Source: an uncultured Collinsella sp. (GTDB lineage Bacteria; Actinomycetota; Coriobacteriia; Coriobacteriales; Coriobacteriaceae). From it: DNA of 64,000 bases. The notes beneath the pieces were generated by a model. It was not told where the DNA came from and searched no databases. It worked only from the letters and a program-made list of their open reading frames with translations. Position 1 is the first letter of the stretch. Each line of letters opens with the position of its first letter. Shown piece by piece: positions 60,657 to 64,000 of the stretch. The stretch lies in the NCBI GenBank assembly GCA_900556875.1, contig USQQ01000003.1, positions 78,000 to 141,999 of the forward strand. Direction: 5' to 3'. Both the position numbers and the translations under genes were made by a program.

Positions 60657-61079
60657 ATGGATACGACAAATAGCTCGCGCGAACTACATCTGACGGTGGC
60701 GAACGAAGACTACTTGGAGTGCATGGTTCGCATTGAAAGCGAAGAGGGGGAAACCAACGGCGTGCGATCGGTCGACATCGCGCAGCGCCTTGGCGTCTCC
60801 AAGGCATCGGTCAATAAAGCGGTTTCGGCGCTCAAGGCATCCGAGCTTGTCGAGCAATCGCACTATGGCAAGGTAATCCTGACCGATCGCGGCCGCGAGG
60901 TTGGCACGGCTATCTGGTACCGTCATCGCCTCATCCGCACGTTTTTGGTTCAGGAGCTCGGTGTCGAATTTGAGCGAGCCGATTCCGAGGCCTGCATGAT
61001 GGAGCATGCGCTATCCGAGGACACGATGAGCCGCTGGCTCGCCTATCTCGAAAAGCAGGGAATCAGCGTCGAGGAATAG
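60657..61079 (+). CDS. DtxR/MntR-type metal-dependent regulator
   Basis: A 140-residue repressor. The N-terminal winged helix (EDYLECMVRIESEEGETNGV, SVDIAQRLGVSKASVNKAVS) is followed by the metal-binding dimer domain (RHRLIRTFLVQELGV, DSEACMMEHALSE), with His and Cys/Glu ligands. It lacks the SH3-like third domain, as in MntR. The ATG at 60657 follows GGGACGGAAG; an ATG at 60636 is possible. The regulated metal is not evident. Divergent from pepT. Confidence 0.88.
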   Translation: MDTTNSSRELHLTVANEDYLECMVRIESEEGETNGVRSVDIAQRLGVSKASVNKAVSALKASELVEQSHYGKVILTDRGREVGTAIWYRHRLIRTFLVQELGVEFERADSEACMMEHALSEDTMSRWLAYLEKQGISVEE

Positions 61080-61089
61080 CGGGATATAT

Positions 61090-61983
61090 ATGGATACGAG
61101 TTATTACAACCGCTTTGGTGCCGAGGAACTTACGCGCCGCTTGTCGAGCGAGACCTTGTTGGCGCAGGGCCCCATGGGCAGTGTTCTGTTGAGTGAGTAC
61201 GACGCCGCCGATATTCCACCGGCGTTTTGGAATCTGGCGGAGCCGCAGACCGTTTCTCGTATCCATCGCTTGTATGTCGCCGCCGGTGCGCAGGTGCTCA
61301 TTACCAATACCTTTCAGGCATCAAGCTATGCCCTCAAGCACGACCAGATTGCGCCGTCCGTGGCGGAGGTCAATCGCGGGGCCGTCGACGATGCCCGCCA
61401 GGCGCACCCTCAGCTGCTGCTGGGCTCGATGGGTCCGATCGGTATTGAGTGGTTTGCCGAGGACTCTGCCGAGTTTCGTGAGATCCGAGGCATTGCGCGC
61501 GAACAGGCGCACGCCTTACTCAATGCTGGTGTTGATGGTCTGCTGATCGAGACGGTGACGTCTATCCGTAATTTGCAGCCCATGCTTGCCGGCGCTCGAG
61601 ATGCCGCTGACGGCATGCCTGTCCTGGTGAGTTTTGTCGTTGATGACAAAGGCGACCTGTTGGGCGATGGCCTCAACATCGAGGCAGCCGTTTTGTACGC
61701 CGAAAAACACGGCGCAAACTCGGTTGGTGTTAATTGCTGTTCGCTTGCGGCCGCGAACGCGGCGGTGCCCAGAATGGTTGCATCGGCGACTACTCCCGTC
61801 ACGGTGCGTCCCAACGTGGGCGATCCGGTCCAGACTCAGGATGGCCCCGTATGGCACGAGAACCCTGAAGCTTTCGCGCGCGCATGCATCGAATGGAGAC
61901 ATGCCGGTGCCGCAATGGTGGGCAGTTGCTGTGGAACCACGGCAATCACTACGGCAGCAATGGCCGAGGCGCTCGATATATAA
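61090..61983 (+). CDS. Homocysteine S-methyltransferase family protein
   Basis: A 297-residue zinc-dependent methyltransferase domain (BHMT/MetH N-terminal type). The three zinc Cys lie in VGVNCCS and VGSCCGTT; LAQGPMGSVLL and ITNTFQASSYAL are the conserved barrel start. It should methylate homocysteine using a simple methyl donor such as S-methylmethionine or betaine, which one is unclear. It follows the metal regulator by 10 nt. Confidence 0.9.
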   Translation: MDTSYYNRFGAEELTRRLSSETLLAQGPMGSVLLSEYDAADIPPAFWNLAEPQTVSRIHRLYVAAGAQVLITNTFQASSYALKHDQIAPSVAEVNRGAVDDARQAHPQLLLGSMGPIGIEWFAEDSAEFREIRGIAREQAHALLNAGVDGLLIETVTSIRNLQPMLAGARDAADGMPVLVSFVVDDKGDLLGDGLNIEAAVLYAEKHGANSVGVNCCSLAAANAAVPRMVASATTPVTVRPNVGDPVQTQDGPVWHENPEAFARACIEWRHAGAAMVGSCCGTTAITTAAMAEALDI

Positions 61984-61989
61984 AGGGCA

Positions 61990-62018
61990 AAACCGCTCCA
62001 TACGGGGCGGTTTTTTTA
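61990..62018 (+). terminator. Terminator after the homocysteine methyltransferase gene
   Basis: AACCGCTCC pairs with GGGGCGGTT (one G-U) around a short loop, followed by seven T. A textbook intrinsic terminator, 7 nt after the stop. Confidence 0.9.
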
Positions 62019-62141
62019 TTGCTTGCATGTCCTCGGCAGCATTTGCCCAAATGGTGAATGCTGGTGCCGGCAGGTTGCCGAGTGTGTATCGCGGGTATAC
62101 CTCATGCGTACCATGATCCAAACACTGTGAGGTGTCTGCGC

Positions 62142-63542
62142 GTGTGCGCGATAATTCATTTTGGAACTGACGGTTGGCGCGCTCGCGTCGATGAGGACTT
62201 CACTGCCGATAACGTTGCCCGTATCGCCGATGCCGTCGGCGAGTTGTGGCAAAAGACCAATCCGGGCAAAACGGTATATATAGGGTTCGACACCCGGCCC
62301 CTGGCGCGCGAGTTCGCTGAGCTTGCGGCGGGCGTGCTAGCAGCGCACGGGCTGGACACCGTGCTCGCTTCGCGACCTGTTCCGACCCCTGCCCTTACGT
62401 GGGCGGCGGCTTATGACGGTGAGGCGTGCGGCGCGCTCATGGTGACGGGGTCCCATCATCCGCAGGGTTATCTGTGCCTCAAGATTCGCATGGGTGACGG
62501 CTCAACCGCCAACCAGGATGTCATCGAAGAGCTCGAAGAGACCATGGCTCCCGAGCCAATGGAGATCGAGGGGCAATATCGCACCGCGGATATCATTCCT
62601 GACTATATGCAGGCGGTGGCATCGTTTGTCGATGGCGAAGCCATCCGCGCCGCGCACCTGCGCGTGGTTGTCGATCCCATGGGCGGCGCAGCCCAGGGCT
62701 ATCTAGCCGACTTGCTGCGCGAGCTTGGCGTTGAGGTGCACGAGATTCACGCCGGGCAGGCGTCTGACCAAGAAGATATCTGCCCCGACCCCGTTGAGCC
62801 TTGGGTGGACGCTTGCGAGCATACGGTTATCGAGGACGGAGCTTGCGCTGGCCTGGTGACCGACGGCGACGCCGACCGTATCGGCGCGGTTGACGAGCGC
62901 GGCAGATATATACATCCGCATCAGATCATGGCGCTCGTTTTGGGCGACTTGGTTCAATTTCGTAATTTGGAGGGGCGCGTCGTCGTCAATCTTTCATGCT
63001 CGACGCTCGTGCGTCGCATTGCCGAGGCGCTTGGCTGCCGCGTGACCGTCAAACCAGTCGGTTTCAAATATATAGCGGCAGAGATGAAGAAGGGCGGCGT
63101 CCTCATGGGCGGCGAAGAAGCCGGTGGAATCGGCATCGCCGCGCATATGCCCGAGCGCGATGGAATCCTCGCCTGTCTGATTCTGTGTGAGCTTATGGCA
63201 AAGACGGACGCGCCTTTGGGCGTTCTGGTCGACCAACTCGAGGACAGATTTGGTAAGACGAGTTACGGTCGACGCGATTTACGCCTTGAGGCCGAAGATG
63301 CCGAAACGTTACGAACCCTGCTGCCGGGCGTAAACCCCAAGTCGATTTGTGGCAAGGTGCCGCAAAACGTTAGTCATATGGACGGCTTGCGTCTGTCATT
63401 CGAGGATGACACGTGGCTGCTGGTCCGTCCTAGCGGGACCGAACCAGTGGTGCGCGTCTACGCCGAGGGGTTCTCGGTGGAAGAACGTGATGAGTTGCTC
63501 GATGCTGGCTGTGCTTTAGCTAGGGGGACGTATCCGCTTTAA
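62142..63542 (+). CDS. Phosphohexomutase (phosphoglucomutase/phosphomannomutase family)
   Basis: A 466-residue alpha-D-phosphohexomutase. The active-site phosphoserine is in VTGSHHPQGY, magnesium is bound by TDGDADRIG, the sugar-binding loop is GGEEAGG and the phosphate-binding loop is RPSGTEPVVRVY. The usual SxN after the Ser is replaced by SHHP, which occurs in a subgroup. The start is GTG at 62142 with GAGGTG upstream. It interconverts hexose 1- and 6-phosphates, probably for cell-wall sugar supply. Confidence 0.88.
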   Translation: MCAIIHFGTDGWRARVDEDFTADNVARIADAVGELWQKTNPGKTVYIGFDTRPLAREFAELAAGVLAAHGLDTVLASRPVPTPALTWAAAYDGEACGALMVTGSHHPQGYLCLKIRMGDGSTANQDVIEELEETMAPEPMEIEGQYRTADIIPDYMQAVASFVDGEAIRAAHLRVVVDPMGGAAQGYLADLLRELGVEVHEIHAGQASDQEDICPDPVEPWVDACEHTVIEDGACAGLVTDGDADRIGAVDERGRYIHPHQIMALVLGDLVQFRNLEGRVVVNLSCSTLVRRIAEALGCRVTVKPVGFKYIAAEMKKGGVLMGGEEAGGIGIAAHMPERDGILACLILCELMAKTDAPLGVLVDQLEDRFGKTSYGRRDLRLEAEDAETLRTLLPGVNPKSICGKVPQNVSHMDGLRLSFEDDTWLLVRPSGTEPVVRVYAEGFSVEERDELLDAGCALARGTYPL

Positions 63543-63945
63543 CCATGAGACTGCCTTATATAAAGAGATGCTCGGCGAGCGGTAGTTAACGGCTGGCAAA
63601 CGTTAGTCGGATCACAAGATATGTAGGAAATGTGTACGCCCAGATTCCCGCCCCCGGGGGCCCTCCGGTCTGGCAATATATCTCCTTGCCGCGCGGCCCG
63701 GTCGGACCGGATCAGCCGCCAGGCGTGCACCTTGAGAACCGGATACTGCGAGGATGGACACACCAGTTGTGTCGCATCCGGGCAGACATCGAACCATTTG
63801 AAATGGTCTAACTTGGATTTGTTTTTCGCAAGGCCGCCGAGAGGCGGCCCCGAGAAATTCCTTTTCCTATACTAAAACCATATGAATCGAACGGAACCGA
63901 TCAGCGATGAACTGAGAGGACCGGACGGGCTCGAAGCCCAGATAT
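63543..63945 (+). promoter_or_regulatory. rRNA operon promoter/leader region
   Basis: 403 bp between the mutase and 16S with no open frame or tRNA. It contains CCTTGAGAACCGGATA (about 63730), resembling leader and spacer sequences of rRNA operons; a palindrome ACCATTTGAAATGGT (63793-63807); a hairpin GGCCGCC-GAGA-GGCGGCC (63832-63849); and a TATACT hexamer (63868-63873) without a good -35. Part of it should pair with the 3' side of 16S for RNase III processing. Confidence 0.5.
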
Positions 63946-64000
63946 TTTGGACGGAGAGTTCGATCCTGGCTCAGGATGAACGCTGGCGGCGCGCCTAACA
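63946..64000 (+). rRNA. 16S ribosomal RNA, 5' end (cut by the window edge)
   Basis: The universal 5' sequence GAGAGTTCGATCCTGGCTCA begins at 63954, and GAACGCTGGCGGC (about 63978) follows as in all bacteria. GCGCGCCTAACA at the very end is the form I associate with Coriobacteriia and other actinobacteria-like lineages. The exact first base is estimated. Confidence 0.95.

Noticed and set aside
63543..63945. tRNA gene ahead of 16S
   Set aside because: No sequence folds into a cloverleaf and no GTTCRANNC T-arm is seen in the 403-bp leader.

Overview
The window looks like a chromosomal segment of a gut member of the Coriobacteriia, most likely Collinsella or a close relative. This rests on the high GC content, the carbohydrate-PTS-rich gene content, the gene order of the F1Fo ATPase operon, and the 5' end of a 16S rRNA gene at the right edge. 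The genus assignment is inference; no database was searched. Nearly all of the window is genes with short spacers. There is no prophage, CRISPR array or recognisable transposase, but there are many palindromic intergenic repeats.

Layout. 1-5501: a mannose-family PTS operon (aldolase, IIA, IIB, IIC, IID, aldo/keto reductase, esterase-like hydrolase), followed by a 5'-truncated HAD phosphatase. 5990-11139: a DeoR regulator facing an Ula-type PTS (IIA, IIB, IIC) bracketed by two fructose-6-phosphate aldolase/transaldolase paralogues. 11520-18511: tex, then a Gfo/Idh oxidoreductase, an MFS carrier and an SDR read leftward and facing a LysR regulator. 18821-23076: MarR plus a heterodimeric ABC exporter. 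23324-29390: Fic protein, vitamin B6 kinase, small Cys-rich protein, low-Mr tyrosine phosphatase, AAA/DUF4143 ATPase and an MFS exporter.

29552-35403 is the most interesting block. It holds an LpdD-like domain fused to an isopentenyl-diphosphate-isomerase-like Nudix domain, a DASS/SLC13-type carrier, a UbiD-family decarboxylase, a UbiX flavin prenyltransferase and a MerR regulator. Together they look like a self-contained prenylated-FMN decarboxylation unit. The isomerase-like domain keeps the metal ligands but has Ala where the catalytic Cys should be, so it may supply the UbiX co-substrate by a different reaction.

35599-49253: a membrane-anchored protein, an aldose epimerase, an amino-acid ABC importer, an M20 peptidase, prfA, prmC (with a large acidic insertion), hicAB, a tsaC-like gene, glpK and upp. 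49534-56417: an atpI-like gene and the full atpBEFHAGDC operon. 56506-63542: murA, an LCP ligase, pepT, a DtxR-type regulator, a homocysteine methyltransferase-like protein and a phosphohexomutase. 63543-64000: rRNA leader and the start of 16S.

Repeats are a second theme. A roughly 150-nt element occurs three times downstream of genes (37444, 43474, 59038), and both of its stems show compensatory base changes. A compound palindrome occurs at 30494 and 35398, overlapping the stop codons of the first and last genes of the UbiD block. There are also several long hairpins, including a perfect 40-bp one at 18697-18806.
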